Assembly: GCF_013248975.1 (NCBI RefSeq)
Contig: NZ_JABRWH010000001.1
Location: 3,182,001-3,246,000, forward strand
Direction of reading: 5' to 3'
Source of the DNA: Neobacillus endophyticus
GTDB lineage: Bacteria; Bacillota; Bacilli; Bacillales; Cytobacillaceae
Length of the DNA stretch: 64,000 bases
Shown here: positions 33,050 to 42,613 of the stretch, piece by piece
Layout of the letters: every line of letters starts with the position of its first letter
Numbering within the stretch: position 1 is the first letter of the stretch
The notes under the pieces: generated by a model
The model's database searches: none
What the model saw: only the letters and a program-made list of their open reading frames with translations
What the model was told of the DNA's origin: nothing
Program-made: the position numbers and the translations under genes

Positions 33050-33790
33050 GTGCGCAGAAATGATAAAGAAAATGAAGTAAATAAACGCACAAAAGAACAT
33101 CAATTTAGAGACTTACAAAATGCAATGGGAGTCTCTTTTGAAAATGAAAAATTATTAAAACAAGCTTTTACCCATTCATCCTATGTGAATGAGCATCGGA
33201 GAAGGCCATTTGAAGATAATGAACGGCTGGAGTTCTTAGGTGACGCCGTCCTGGAACTGACTGTTTCACAATTCCTTTTTAAAAAATACCCAACGATGAC
33301 GGAAGGGGAACTGACCAAATTGCGGGCTGCCATTGTTTGCGAGCCATCACTCGTTTCGTTTGCAAACGAACTCGGATTTGGCAAGTTAATTTTATTAGGC
33401 AAAGGGGAAGAAATGACAGGGGGCAGGGAGCGCCCTGCCTTATTGGCCGACGTCTTTGAAGCGTTTATTGGCGCATTATACTTGGATCAGGGCTTGGAAA
33501 TGGTTATCTCATTCCTTGAAAAGGTAGTCTTTCCGAAAATAAATGCCGGTGCTTTTTCTCATGTGATGGATTTTAAGAGTCAATTACAGGAACTTGTTCA
33601 AAGAGATGGAACAGGTGTGATCGAATATCGTGTGCTTCAGGAGAAAGGTCCAGCACATAATAAAGAGTTTGTTTCTAAAGTAACACTAAATGGAGAAGAA
33701 TTGGGGATTGGCACTGGAAGGTCGAAGAAAGAAGCCGAACAGCATGCTGCCCAAATGGCATTAGATATACTAAAAGCAAAAGCAACTTAG
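33050..33790 (+). CDS. rnc: Ribonuclease III
   Basis: RNase III cuts double-stranded RNA, including rRNA precursors and the scRNA of the signal recognition particle. The 246-residue protein has the catalytic signature [14 protein letters not shown] and a second acidic site in [17 protein letters not shown]-terminal dsRNA-binding domain carries [10 protein letters not shown] and [15 protein letters not shown] 33050 follows AAGGTGGAG. It starts the rnc-smc-ftsY group as in B. subtilis. Confidence 0.95.
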   Translation: MRRNDKENEVNKRTKEHQFRDLQNAMGVSFENEKLLKQAFTHSSYVNEHRRRPFEDNERLEFLGDAVLELTVSQFLFKKYPTMTEGELTKLRAAIVCEPSLVSFANELGFGKLILLGKGEEMTGGRERPALLADVFEAFIGALYLDQGLEMVISFLEKVVFPKINAGAFSHVMDFKSQLQELVQRDGTGVIEYRVLQEKGPAHNKEFVSKVTLNGEELGIGTGRSKKEAEQHAAQMALDILKAKAT

Positions 33791-33846
33791 AAATGACAAA
33801 AATGTTTTAGAGGAGAAATCCCGGGCATTTAGGGAGGAAATTAGTA

Positions 33847-36800
33847 ATGTTTTTAAAACGGTTGGACATCATTGGTTTTAAATCTTTTGCTGAGCGTATT
33901 GGTGTGGATTTTGTCCCCGGAATAACAGCTGTGGTTGGTCCAAATGGCAGCGGCAAAAGTAATATTACAGATGCCATCCGCTGGGTGCTGGGTGAACAAT
34001 CAGCAAAATCCCTCCGTGGAAGTAAAATGGAGGACATTATTTTTGCGGGAAGCGAGTCAAGGAAAGCTCTTAATTATGCTGAAGTGACCTTGACTTTAGA
34101 TAACCAGGATCAAGGGCTGGCAATTGATTATAATGAAGTAAGTGTAACTAGACGGGTCTCCCGCTCGGGTGAAAGTGATTATTTTATCAATAAGCAGCCA
34201 TGCAGGCTCAAAGATATCATTGATTTATTCATGGATTCTGGCCTTGGAAGAGAAGCTTTTTCCATTATCAGTCAAGGGAAAGTGGAAGAAATTTTAAATA
34301 GCAAGGCAGAAGACCGCCGGACGATTTTTGAAGAAGCTGCAGGGGTTTTAAAATATAAAAACAGAAAGAAAAAAGCAGAAATTAAATTGACGGAGACCCA
34401 GGATAATTTGAACAGGGTAAACGATATTCTACATGTGTTGGAAAGCCAGGTTGAACCGCTGAAAATACAAGCATCAATGGCCAAGGACTTTTTAGAAAAA
34501 AAAGAAGAGCTTGAGAAATTTGAAGTGGCTTTAACTGTTTTTGAAATTGAAGAATTAAATCAAAAGTGGGAAATCCTTTCCAAGCAGTTGGAAGAACATC
34601 AGCAGCAGGAGCTTAAGTTATCTTCCGAACTTCAGGTGAAAGAGGCAAAGATTGTTGAAACAAGGGACCAGGCAACGGCACTTGATGATTCCATTACAGA
34701 CCTGCAAAATGTCTTGTTAAGAGCAAGTGAAGAGCTAGAAAAGTTAGAGGGGCGTAAAGAAGTACTAAAGGAACGGAAAAAAAACGCATCCCAAAATAAA
34801 GAACAGCTCCATCATTCGATTGAGGAATTAACAGAACGAATTCATCAATTGCAAACAAATCTTGATGCTCAAATGGAATCGAACAATCTTCTAGAGGGAC
34901 AAGTTCAAACTTTAAAAAAGCTTCTGAAGGAAAAACAAGAGAAACTAGAAATTTTCTCAGAAAATATGGATGAAAAAATAGAAGCTTTAAAAGGGGAATA
35001 TATTGAACTCTTAAACGAACAGGCTGGTGCCAAAAACGAATTTAAACATTTGGAAGAGCAGCTCAATCAACAATCAAGAAAGAGTATTCGTCTTGATGAA
35101 GAGAACGAGAAATTCCTGCAAGAAAGACAAAAGGCATTAACTAAAAAAGCTGAAATTCAGGAAGTTCTATTTGGTGTACAAAAGCGACTAGAAGATCAGG
35201 TTGTTTCTTTCAGGGAACAGCAGAGAAAGTTGGAAACGTTAAAGAATAACTATCAAAAACAAGAAAGTACTTTATATCAAGCCTATCAGCTTCTTCAGCA
35301 AGCAAAGTCTAAGAAAGAAATGCTTGAAGAGATGGAAGACGATTATTCAGGATTTTTCCAAGGCGTCAAGGAAGTATTAAAGGCACGCGGGAAAAACTTG
35401 AAGGGAATAGAAGGGGCTGTGGCGGAACTGGTAACAGTTCCAAAGGAGTATGAAATTGCCCTTGAAACGGCCTTAGGCGGCGCATTGCAACATATTGTTG
35501 TTGAGACAGAAGAGAATGGGCGCGCAGCGATTCAGTATTTAAAACAGCATGGATATGGAAGAGCTACTTTTTTACCTTTGAATATCATCAAGGGGCGTCC
35601 GTTAACATCTGCCCAGCTTTCCCTTGTTGGGCAGCATCCGGCGATGATTGGGACTGCAGTAAGTCTTGTGCAGTTTGATGCTAAATTTGCTGAAGTAATG
35701 AACAATTTATTAGGCAATGTGGTTGTTGCCAAAGACTTAAAAGGCGCAAATGAATTAGCGAAAATTCTCCAATATCGCGTACGGGTTGTTACGCTTGACG
35801 GAGATATTGTAAATCCAGGCGGTTCAATGACTGGAGGTGCTGTAAAACAAAAGACATCTTCATTGTTATCAAGAAAAGCTGAGCTCGAAGATTTAAAAGG
35901 CAAGCTGGTCATTATGGAGAAGAAGACAACGGAGCTAGAATCCGTTGTTAAGGCGCTAAAAAATGAAGTCCAAATGTCTGAGACACAGCTCGAAGAACTG
36001 CGCATGGATGGTGAGAACCTAAGACTTTCTGAACAAACGAGTAAGGGAGATTTACGCGAAGCAGAGCTGGAGGAAAAAAACATAAATGATCGATTAACCA
36101 TTTATGATTTAGAAAAAGAGCAAATAGGCAGCGAGCAAGAAACACAAAGAAAACGGTTAGAGGAAATCTCTAAATCACTTGAAACTTATCAGCTCAAGAT
36201 CGCGGAGCTCGATGGTCAAATTAACACTTTAACAGAACAGAAGACAAAGGATTTAACTTCAAAAGAAACACTAATAAGTGAAATTAATGACTTAAAAGTT
36301 GAATTTGCCTCTAAGAATGAACAATATTTGCATATGAAAGAACGTTTTGCTCTTACTAAGCAAGAACTGGAAGAAAGTCAACAGAAGCTTGATATTGTAA
36401 CAGAGGACCTGCAATTTCTGACGTCTGAAATGACCAATAGTCAAACTGGGGAGGCTCAGTTGGAAGAGGCCTCAAAAAGGAAACAACAAGATAAAGAAGC
36501 AACCATTGAATTAATTACTTTAAGAAGGCAGGAACGTCTGGCTCTAAAAAATTCGCTTGAAGATTTGGAGCTGGAAGCAAAAGAACTGAAGCGTCTTCAT
36601 AAAGGATTAATCATCGTTTTGAAGGATGAGGAAGTAAAGTTAAACAGACATGACGTCGAGTTGGAAAATCGTCTTGCGCACCTTCGTGAAGAGTACTTAT
36701 TAACCTTTGAAGGAGCAAAAGAACAATATCCATTAATCGTTCCAGCTGATGAAGCACGGAAAAAAGTCAAGTTAATTAAACTGGCCATTGAAGAGCTTGG

Positions 36801-37413
36801 CAATGTCAATATCGGTGCGATTGAAGAGTATGAACGGGTTTCCGAGCGCTATGAATTTTTGGCAGAACAAAAGACAGATCTTCAAGAAGCAAAGGATACA
36901 CTATTCAAAGTGATTGAAGAGATGGATGAAGAAATGAAACGGCGCTTCGATCAGACGTTCCAAGGGATCAGGCAGCATTTCGAGCCGGTTTTCCGCGCGC
37001 TATTTGGCGGAGGAAGAGCGGATCTTATCTTAACCAATCCTGAGGATATTTTAAATACAGGGGTCGAAATTGTCGCACAGCCGCCTGGGAAAAAACTCCA
37101 GAATCTGGGGCTGTTATCAGGGGGAGAACGTGCTTTAACAGCAATTGCCCTGTTATTTTCTATTTTGAAAGTCCGGCCTGTTCCATTTTGTATTCTTGAT
37201 GAAGTGGAAGCGGCCCTTGATGAAGCAAATGTTCATCGCTTTAGCCAATATTTAAAACGATACAGCCAGGAAACTCAGTTTATCGTGATAACACATCGCA
37301 AAGGAACCATGGAAGGAGCAGATGTCCTCTACGGTGTAACAATGCAGGAATCAGGTGTTTCCAAACTCGTGTCGGTCCGGCTGGAGGAAACGAAGGAATT
37401 GGTAGAATCTTAA
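33847..37413 (+). CDS. smc: Chromosome segregation ATPase SMC
   Basis: SMC is the core of condensin and compacts and separates sister chromosomes. The 1188-residue protein has Walker A GPNGSGKS (residues 31-38) and a long coiled coil. The hinge lies at about residues 520-660 (contains GGALQHIVVET and GGSMTGGAV), and the coil then returns. The C-terminal head has the signature LLSGGERALTA near residue 1089 and Walker B FCILDEVEAALDEANV. Length is typical (B. subtilis 1186). GGGAGGAAA precedes ATG 33847. Confidence 0.97.
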   Translation: MFLKRLDIIGFKSFAERIGVDFVPGITAVVGPNGSGKSNITDAIRWVLGEQSAKSLRGSKMEDIIFAGSESRKALNYAEVTLTLDNQDQGLAIDYNEVSVTRRVSRSGESDYFINKQPCRLKDIIDLFMDSGLGREAFSIISQGKVEEILNSKAEDRRTIFEEAAGVLKYKNRKKKAEIKLTETQDNLNRVNDILHVLESQVEPLKIQASMAKDFLEKKEELEKFEVALTVFEIEELNQKWEILSKQLEEHQQQELKLSSELQVKEAKIVETRDQATALDDSITDLQNVLLRASEELEKLEGRKEVLKERKKNASQNKEQLHHSIEELTERIHQLQTNLDAQMESNNLLEGQVQTLKKLLKEKQEKLEIFSENMDEKIEALKGEYIELLNEQAGAKNEFKHLEEQLNQQSRKSIRLDEENEKFLQERQKALTKKAEIQEVLFGVQKRLEDQVVSFREQQRKLETLKNNYQKQESTLYQAYQLLQQAKSKKEMLEEMEDDYSGFFQGVKEVLKARGKNLKGIEGAVAELVTVPKEYEIALETALGGALQHIVVETEENGRAAIQYLKQHGYGRATFLPLNIIKGRPLTSAQLSLVGQHPAMIGTAVSLVQFDAKFAEVMNNLLGNVVVAKDLKGANELAKILQYRVRVVTLDGDIVNPGGSMTGGAVKQKTSSLLSRKAELEDLKGKLVIMEKKTTELESVVKALKNEVQMSETQLEELRMDGENLRLSEQTSKGDLREAELEEKNINDRLTIYDLEKEQIGSEQETQRKRLEEISKSLETYQLKIAELDGQINTLTEQKTKDLTSKETLISEINDLKVEFASKNEQYLHMKERFALTKQELEESQQKLDIVTEDLQFLTSEMTNSQTGEAQLEEASKRKQQDKEATIELITLRRQERLALKNSLEDLELEAKELKRLHKGLIIVLKDEEVKLNRHDVELENRLAHLREEYLLTFEGAKEQYPLIVPADEARKKVKLIKLAIEELGNVNIGAIEEYERVSERYEFLAEQKTDLQEAKDTLFKVIEEMDEEMKRRFDQTFQGIRQHFEPVFRALFGGGRADLILTNPEDILNTGVEIVAQPPGKKLQNLGLLSGGERALTAIALLFSILKVRPVPFCILDEVEAALDEANVHRFSQYLKRYSQETQFIVITHRKGTMEGADVLYGVTMQESGVSKLVSVRLEETKELVES

Positions 37414-37432
37414 TATATGGGAAGTGAAGAAA

Positions 37433-38419
37433 ATGAGCTTTTTTAAAAAATTAAAAGAGAAAATTACAAAATCGACCGATAATGTAACAGAAAAGTTTAA
37501 GGAAGGCCTAACCAAAACGAGGGACAACTTTTCTGGTAAAGTCAATGATTTAATAGCAAGATACAGAAAAGTGGATGAGGATTTCTTCGAAGAATTGGAG
37601 GAAATTTTAATCCAGGCAGATGTTGGCTTTGAAACCGTTATGGAGCTGATTGATGAGCTGAAGATGGAAGTCAAACGGCGCAACATTCAGGACCCTTTGG
37701 AAGTTCAAAGTGTTATATCCGAAAAACTGGTGGATATTTACAATAATGGGGAAGATCAGAATTCTGGTCTTAATATACAGCAAAATGGATTAACCGTTAT
37801 ATTATTTGTTGGCGTAAATGGAGTAGGCAAAACTACGACGATTGGCAAGCTTGCCTATAAATTCAAAACGGAGGGCAAAAAAGTGCTGCTGGCAGCAGGA
37901 GATACTTTCCGTGCAGGTGCCATAGAGCAGCTTGAGGTATGGGGCGATCGTGTCGGAGTTGAAACAATCAAGCAAGGGGAAGGCTCTGACCCGGCTGCTG
38001 TCATGTATGATGCCATTCAGGCTGCAAAATCACGCAATGCGGATATATTAATATGTGATACAGCAGGCAGACTGCAAAACAAGGTTAACCTCATGAAAGA
38101 ACTTGAAAAAGTAAAGCGTGTGATTGAACGGGAAATTCCGGGTGCGCCACATGAGGTTCTTCTTGTATTGGATGCAACCACCGGCCAAAATGCGCTGATC
38201 CAGGCAAAAACCTTTAAAGAAGCAACGAATGTCAGTGGAATCGTCCTTTCCAAATTAGATGGCACCGCAAAAGGCGGCATAGTACTTGCCATTCGAAATG
38301 AATTGAAAATCCCTGTTAAATTTGTCGGACTCGGCGAAAAGATGGACGACCTGCAAGAATTTGACGCAGAAAAATATGTGTATGGATTATTTGCTGAGCA
38401 AATAGAAAAAGCTGAATAA
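37433..38419 (+). CDS. ftsY: Signal recognition particle receptor FtsY
   Basis: FtsY is the membrane-linked GTPase that docks ribosome-SRP complexes at SecYEG. The 328-residue protein starts [13 protein letters not shown], an amphipathic lipid-binding helix as in B. subtilis. A short N domain and the G domain follow, with [36 protein letters not shown]-type [11 protein letters not shown] and [10 protein letters not shown] start at ATG 37433; the in-frame GTG at 37424 is part of the ribosome site GGGAAGTGA. Its partner ffh lies downstream. Confidence 0.95.
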   Translation: MSFFKKLKEKITKSTDNVTEKFKEGLTKTRDNFSGKVNDLIARYRKVDEDFFEELEEILIQADVGFETVMELIDELKMEVKRRNIQDPLEVQSVISEKLVDIYNNGEDQNSGLNIQQNGLTVILFVGVNGVGKTTTIGKLAYKFKTEGKKVLLAAGDTFRAGAIEQLEVWGDRVGVETIKQGEGSDPAAVMYDAIQAAKSRNADILICDTAGRLQNKVNLMKELEKVKRVIEREIPGAPHEVLLVLDATTGQNALIQAKTFKEATNVSGIVLSKLDGTAKGGIVLAIRNELKIPVKFVGLGEKMDDLQEFDAEKYVYGLFAEQIEKAE

Positions 38420-38423
38420 TGCA

Positions 38424-38494
38424 TGTAAAGAATTAAACTTGACAGAGAATGTGCAGGTGTGTAAACTACTTTGTAAAGGCTTTTCACTTTACAA
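38424..38494 (+). promoter_or_regulatory. Candidate operator repeats at the ylxM-ffh promoter
   Basis: A perfect inverted repeat TTGTAAAG-N8-CTTTACAA lies at 38471-38494, across the expected transcription start. An imperfect copy, TGTAAAG-N7-CTTGACA, lies at 38424-38444 and covers the -35 box. The same TGTAAAG-N8-CTTTACA is found at the rpsP promoter. The right arm of the first repeat is next to the ylxM ribosome site, so the RNA hairpin could also act on translation. The regulator is unknown. Confidence 0.55.
38439..38467 (+). promoter_or_regulatory. ylxM-ffh promoter
   Basis: A consensus -35 TTGACA (38439-38444) is followed after 17 bases by TAAACT (38462-38467), predicting a start near 38474. 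It is flanked by copies of the TGTAAAG/CTTTACA repeat. Confidence 0.6.
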
Positions 38495-38508
38495 GGGAGG
38501 GGATAGTC

Positions 38509-38841
38509 ATGCTCGAAAAAACAACACGAATGAATTATCTATATGATTTTTATCAATCGCTGTTAACACCGAAGCAGCAAAGCTATATGTCTCTCTATTA
38601 TTTGGATGACTACTCACTTGGAGAAATTGCCGAAGAATATGACATCAGCAGACAGGCCGTATACGATAATATAAAACGGACAGAAGCCATGCTTGAGGAG
38701 TATGAAGACAAGCTGCTATTATTTCAAAAATTTCAAGACCGGACTAAGCTTCTCAATCAACTGAAAGAATTGATTAGTCAGGAACATCCATCGACACAGG
38801 CAATGATAGAAACAGTTGCCAAGCTTGAAAACTTAGATTAG
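38509..38841 (+). CDS. ylxM: Helix-turn-helix SRP-associated protein YlxM
   Basis: YlxM is a 110-residue helical protein encoded next to ffh in most Firmicutes. In Streptococcus mutans it binds the SRP RNA and modulates Ffh GTPase activity. It contains a sigma-70 region 4-like helix-turn-helix ([20 protein letters not shown], about residues 36-55), so it may also bind DNA. ATG 38509 follows AAGGGAGGGG. It leads the ylxM-ffh unit and has its own promoter. Confidence 0.92.
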   Translation: MLEKTTRMNYLYDFYQSLLTPKQQSYMSLYYLDDYSLGEIAEEYDISRQAVYDNIKRTEAMLEEYEDKLLLFQKFQDRTKLLNQLKELISQEHPSTQAMIETVAKLENLD

Positions 38842-38852
38842 GAGGCGGCAGA

Positions 38853-40205
38853 ATGGCGTTTGAAGGATTAGCCGACCGACTGCAAAGTACGATCCAGAAA
38901 ATCCGAGGCAAAGGAAAAGTCTCAGAATCAGATGTTAAGGAAATGATGAGGGAAGTTCGTCTTGCATTATTGGAAGCGGACGTTAATTTCAAAGTTGTCA
39001 AAGATTTTGTTAAAAAAGTAAGTGAACGTGCTGTAGGACAAGAAGTTTTAAAGAGTTTAACACCAGGTCAGCAAATTATAAAAATCGTTAACGAAGAGCT
39101 GACTGCCCTAATGGGAGGGGAGCAAAGCAAAATCGTTGTTTCCAACCGACCGCCGACAGTTATTATGATGGTTGGTCTACAAGGGGCAGGTAAAACGACG
39201 ACGACTGGTAAATTGGCAAATTTGCTTCGAAAGAAGTACAATCGTAAACCGCTGCTAGTGGCTGCAGATATTTATCGTCCAGCAGCAATTAAGCAGCTGG
39301 AGACACTTGGAAAACAGCTGAATATGCCAGTATTTTCTCTTGGTGATCAAATAAGTCCTGTAGAAATTGCCAAACAGGCGATTGAAAAAGCAAAAGAAGA
39401 GCATCATGACTATGTCCTGATTGATACAGCCGGCCGTCTTCATGTAGATGAAGCATTGATGAACGAGCTGAAAGACATCAAAGAATTAACAAAACCTGAT
39501 GAAATATTTCTTGTCGTTGATGCGATGACTGGTCAGGATGCCGTGAATGTAGCTCAAAGCTTTAATGAGACCCTCGGCTTAACAGGTGTTGTATTAACAA
39601 AGCTGGATGGTGATACACGAGGCGGTGCAGCACTCTCCATCCGTGCTGTAACTCAAACCCCGATTAAATTCGTTGGTTTGGGAGAAAAAATGGATGCCAT
39701 CGAACCTTTCCATCCAGAACGGATGTCTTCAAGGATTCTTGGCATGGGTGATGTGCTGACACTTATCGAAAAAGCACAGGCAAATGTTGATGAAGAAAAA
39801 GCTAAAGAATTAGAACAGAAAATGCGGACAGCATCGTTTACCCTTGATGATTTTTTAGAACAGCTGGGACAGGTGCGTAAATTAGGACCGCTTGACGAAC
39901 TGTTAAAAATGCTTCCTGGCGCTAACAAAATGAAGGGTCTAAATAATCTTCAAATTGATGATAAACAAATCGCCCATGTAGAAGCGATCATCAGGTCGAT
40001 GACGAAGGAAGAAAAGCTGCATCCTGAAACATTGAATTCCAGCCGTAAACGGCGGATTGCCAAAGGAAGCGGCCGAACTGTACCAGAGGTTAACCGTTTG
40101 CTTAAGCAGTTTGAAGACATGAAAAAAATGATGAAGCAAATGACAGGTATGCAGCAAAAGGCCAAGAAAAAAGGCGGATTTAAATTTCCATTTAACCCGT
40201 TTTAA
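38853..40205 (+). CDS. ffh: Signal recognition particle protein Ffh
   Basis: Ffh binds signal peptides and the scRNA and hands nascent membrane proteins to FtsY. The 450-residue protein has the N domain, the G domain with GLQGAGKTTTTGKLA, DTAGRLHVDEALMNEL, TKLDGDTRGG and GLGEKMDAIEPFHP. A methionine-rich M domain follows from about residue 300, with the RNA-binding SGRTVPEVNRLLKQ and the C-terminal MKKMMKQMTGMQQ. AGGAGG precedes the ATG. It is co-transcribed with ylxM. Confidence 0.97.
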   Translation: MAFEGLADRLQSTIQKIRGKGKVSESDVKEMMREVRLALLEADVNFKVVKDFVKKVSERAVGQEVLKSLTPGQQIIKIVNEELTALMGGEQSKIVVSNRPPTVIMMVGLQGAGKTTTTGKLANLLRKKYNRKPLLVAADIYRPAAIKQLETLGKQLNMPVFSLGDQISPVEIAKQAIEKAKEEHHDYVLIDTAGRLHVDEALMNELKDIKELTKPDEIFLVVDAMTGQDAVNVAQSFNETLGLTGVVLTKLDGDTRGGAALSIRAVTQTPIKFVGLGEKMDAIEPFHPERMSSRILGMGDVLTLIEKAQANVDEEKAKELEQKMRTASFTLDDFLEQLGQVRKLGPLDELLKMLPGANKMKGLNNLQIDDKQIAHVEAIIRSMTKEEKLHPETLNSSRKRRIAKGSGRTVPEVNRLLKQFEDMKKMMKQMTGMQQKAKKKGGFKFPFNPF

Positions 40206-40230
40206 TGTGTAAAAAATGGTAATAATTATA

Positions 40231-40252
40231 TGTAAAGAAAAAACACTTTACA
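40231..40252 (+). promoter_or_regulatory. Candidate operator repeat at the rpsP promoter
   Basis: TGTAAAG (40231-40237), eight bases, then CTTTACA (40246-40252) form a perfect inverted repeat. The right half contains the rpsP -35 box TTTACA. The two seven-base arms and the eight-base gap are the same as in the repeat at the ylxM start site. Confidence 0.55.
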
Positions 40253-40275
40253 AATAAATAAAGAATTGATATTAT
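40247..40275 (+). promoter_or_regulatory. rpsP promoter
   Basis: TTTACA (40247-40252) and TATTAT (40270-40275) are 17 bases apart, predicting a start near 40282, some 33 bases before the rpsP ATG. Confidence 0.65.
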
Positions 40276-40314
40276 ACTATCTTGTGTGAAACTATTCGGA
40301 GGTGCTTATTTAAA

Positions 40315-40587
40315 ATGGCAGTAAAAATTCGTTTAAAACGTATGGGAGCTAAGAAAACTCCTTTCTATCGTATTGTAGTAGCAGATTCTCGTTCACCACG
40401 TGATGGACGTTTCATTGAAACGGTTGGCACATACAACCCAGTTGCTGAGCCTGCTTTAGTTGACATCAACGAAGACTTAGCTCTTAAATGGTTACAAAAT
40501 GGTGCGAAACCATCTGATACAGTACGTAACCTGTTCTCTGCACAAGGCATTATGGAAAAATTCCATAACGCTAAATTAAGCAAGTAA
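40315..40587 (+). CDS. rpsP: 30S ribosomal protein S16
   Basis: S16 is an early-binding small-subunit protein. The 90-residue product begins [20 protein letters not shown], which is highly conserved, and contains the family motif [22 protein letters not shown] 40315 follows CGGAGGTG; an in-frame GTG at 40282 is at the expected transcription start. It is followed closely by khpA. Confidence 0.97.
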   Translation: MAVKIRLKRMGAKKTPFYRIVVADSRSPRDGRFIETVGTYNPVAEPALVDINEDLALKWLQNGAKPSDTVRNLFSAQGIMEKFHNAKLSK

Positions 40588-40601
40588 TTGATTGGGCAGA
40601 A

Positions 40602-40832
40602 ATGAAAGATTTAATCGAAACGATTGTTAAGCCTCTTGTTGATTTTCCCGAGGATGTACGCATAGAGACGGTAGAAGATGATTCAAAAATCACCTGCCAC
40701 CTCTACGTTAATAAAACCGATATGGGAAAAGTAATCGGGAAGCAGGGGCGTGTTGCGAAGGCCATTAGAACTGTTGTATATGCAGCAGGATCATCACAGA
40801 ATAAGAAAATTTTTCTTGAGATTGGTGAATAG
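40602..40832 (+). CDS. khpA: KH-domain RNA-binding protein KhpA (YlqC)
   Basis: KhpA is a 76-residue single KH domain protein that pairs with KhpB in Gram-positive bacteria and influences cell length and RNA-level control. The GXXG loop is in VIGKQGRVAKAIRTVV. The ribosome site is weak (GGGCAG), so translation may depend on ribosomes leaving rpsP 14 bases upstream. A strong terminator follows. Confidence 0.93.
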   Translation: MKDLIETIVKPLVDFPEDVRIETVEDDSKITCHLYVNKTDMGKVIGKQGRVAKAIRTVVYAAGSSQNKKIFLEIGE

Positions 40833-40849
40833 CTTTTTGCATCGAGATG

Positions 40850-40882
40850 AAAAGGAGGGATGAAACATACCCTCCTTTTTTG
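40850..40882 (+). terminator. Terminator after khpA
   Basis: AAAAGGAGGG and CCCTCCTTTT pair perfectly around a 10-base loop, and T residues follow. It separates rpsP-khpA from ylqD-rimM-trmD. Confidence 0.9.
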
Positions 40883-40921
40883 CTAACTTCTTTTAAGTCA
40901 CTTTATGGAGGAGGCATTGCA

Positions 40922-41311
40922 GTGCAAATTCTTCAAACCGTTGTGGTGAAACAAATTTTAACGGAAAAAAGTAAAAAGAAGCTTTTTGATACATATTATT
41001 CACGCAAGCTTCAATTGCAAAAGGAATGTGATCAGCTCCATTTTGAATTAAAAAGGCTTGAAAATACGAAAAACTTTTCACAGGCTTCATTAAAAACGCA
41101 ATTTGAAAAAGAAATCAGCTCGCGCCGTGATAAAGTGAAAATTCTTGACTTTCAAATGGAGCAACTGCAAATACTTCCAATAGGAAGCGAATTAAAAGAA
41201 GACGAAGTTCAGGCATTGGTCGATATTAAAATTGGAGATACTTGGAATGACGTCAAGACACAGCCTGTTATTATCGTGAAAGATGGCATCATAGAGGAAA
41301 TAAGAAGGTGA
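40922..41311 (+). CDS. ylqD: Conserved protein YlqD of unknown function
   Basis: YlqD is found between khpA and rimM in Bacillaceae; its function is not known. The 129-residue product has a charged, probably coiled-coil segment (about residues 20-75) and a C-terminal beta-rich part with LPIGSELKEDEVQALVDIKIGD-like sequence and IIVKDGIIEEI. I start at GTG 40922, eight bases after GGAGGAGG. A longer frame reaches back into the khpA terminator and is unlikely. It lies four bases before rimM, so a role near ribosome maturation is a guess from context only. Confidence 0.85.
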   Translation: MQILQTVVVKQILTEKSKKKLFDTYYSRKLQLQKECDQLHFELKRLENTKNFSQASLKTQFEKEISSRRDKVKILDFQMEQLQILPIGSELKEDEVQALVDIKIGDTWNDVKTQPVIIVKDGIIEEIRR

Positions 41312-41314
41312 TGA

Positions 41315-41836
41315 ATGATGGAAAAATGGTTTAATGTAGGGAAGATTGTTAATACCCACGGAATACACGGAGAAGTTCGGGTTATTTCCAAAACGGATTT
41401 TGCAGAAGAACGCTATAACAAAGGGAATCATCTGTTTTTGTTTTTACCAAAATCAGATACTCCGATTGAATTAGTTGTGAAAAGCCATCGAAAACATAAA
41501 AATTTCGATTTGCTCTTTTTTGAGGGTTATGAAAATATTAACGATGTCGAGAAGTTACGTGAAGGTATATTGAAGGTGCCGGAATCTCAATTATCGGACC
41601 TTGAGGAAGATGAATATTATTTTCATGAAATCATTGGTTGTCTTGTGGCGACTACACGTGGAGAAGAAATTGGAAAAGTAACGGAAATTCTTACACCAGG
41701 TGCAAATGATGTATGGGTGGTAAAAGGCAAAGGGGGCAAAGAAATTTTAATCCCTTATATTCAAGATGTAGTCAAGAAAGTGGATATTAAAGAAAAAGTC
41801 ATCTTAATTGATCCGATGGAAGGGCTGCTGTCATGA
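41315..41836 (+). CDS. rimM: Ribosome maturation factor RimM
   Basis: RimM helps process 16S rRNA and assemble the 30S head, binding S19. The 173-residue protein has the N-terminal beta barrel ([19 protein letters not shown]) and a C-terminal PRC barrel with [11 protein letters not shown] and [12 protein letters not shown] 41315 aligns with the B. subtilis start; the next ATG at 41318 has better spacing to AAGGTG. The stop overlaps trmD as ATGA. Confidence 0.95.
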   Translation: MMEKWFNVGKIVNTHGIHGEVRVISKTDFAEERYNKGNHLFLFLPKSDTPIELVVKSHRKHKNFDLLFFEGYENINDVEKLREGILKVPESQLSDLEEDEYYFHEIIGCLVATTRGEEIGKVTEILTPGANDVWVVKGKGGKEILIPYIQDVVKKVDIKEKVILIDPMEGLLS

Positions 41837-42576
41837 TGCAAATTGATATCCTCACGCTCTTTCCAGAAATGTTTTCTGGAGTATTTGGACAATCAATTCT
41901 ACATAAGGCAGCTGAAAAACAGGCAGTTCAATACAATGTCGTCAATTTTCGCGAATATGCCGATAACAAGCATTCTACAGTTGATGATTACCCATATGGC
42001 GGCGGTGCCGGAATGGTATTAATGCCGCAGCCTATTTTTGACGCTGTTGCAAGCTTAAAAGAAAATGCCAAAAGCAAAAGCCCAAGGGTCATTCTTCTAT
42101 GCCCGCAAGGTAAGCGTCATGACCAAAAACTAGCAGAAGAATTGGCTAAAGAAGATCATCTTATCTTTATTTGCGGACATTATGAGGGATATGATGAACG
42201 AATTCGACAGCACCTTGTAACAGATGAAATTTCGATTGGAGATTACGTTTTGACAGGTGGAGAGCTTGGAGCAATGGTCGTTGTCGACAGCGTTGTTCGC
42301 CTGCTTCCTGAGGTATTAGGTAATCAGGAATCGCATATGAAAGATTCATTCAGTACGGGGCTCTTAGAGCATCCTCACTATACAAGGCCTGCTGAATTTC
42401 GCGGCATGCAGGTGCCTGATGTACTGTTATCGGGGAATCATAAACTGATAGAAGAATGGCGCAATAAAGAAGCGCTAAAACGGACGCTTGAAAGACGACC
42501 TGATTTATTAGAAAAAATAGAATTGACGCCTGAACAGGAAAAATGGCTGAAGGAAATAAAAAAAGATTTTGAGTAG
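41833..42576 (+). CDS. trmD: tRNA (guanine-N1-)-methyltransferase TrmD
   Basis: TrmD makes m1G37 in tRNAs reading CNN codons, preventing +1 frameshifts. The 247-residue SPOUT enzyme has [12 protein letters not shown], the SAM-binding trefoil knot region [19 protein letters not shown] and the tail [15 protein letters not shown] 41833 overlaps the rimM stop; ATG 41836 (MQIDIL) is also possible. The order rimM-trmD-rplS is conserved across bacteria. Confidence 0.96.
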   Translation: MMQIDILTLFPEMFSGVFGQSILHKAAEKQAVQYNVVNFREYADNKHSTVDDYPYGGGAGMVLMPQPIFDAVASLKENAKSKSPRVILLCPQGKRHDQKLAEELAKEDHLIFICGHYEGYDERIRQHLVTDEISIGDYVLTGGELGAMVVVDSVVRLLPEVLGNQESHMKDSFSTGLLEHPHYTRPAEFRGMQVPDVLLSGNHKLIEEWRNKEALKRTLERRPDLLEKIELTPEQEKWLKEIKKDFE

Positions 42577-42578
42577 TA

Positions 42579-42607
42579 TTGCGAGTACTTGTCAATTATG
42601 TTATTAT
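42579..42607 (+). promoter_or_regulatory. rplS promoter
   Basis: TTGCGA (42579-42584) and TATTAT (42602-42607) are 17 bases apart and start just after the trmD stop. It predicts a leader of about 105 bases ahead of rplS. Confidence 0.55.
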
Positions 42608-42613
42608 ACTACT

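Noticed and set aside
35532..36101. 189-codon minus-strand frame inside smc
   Set aside because: The composition (Ser/Phe-rich) is what the complement of coiled-coil codons gives; no family match.
40860..40886. Eight-codon leader-peptide-like frame in the khpA-ylqD terminator
   Set aside because: The apparent ribosome site is the terminator arm itself and touches the ATG, so initiation is unlikely.
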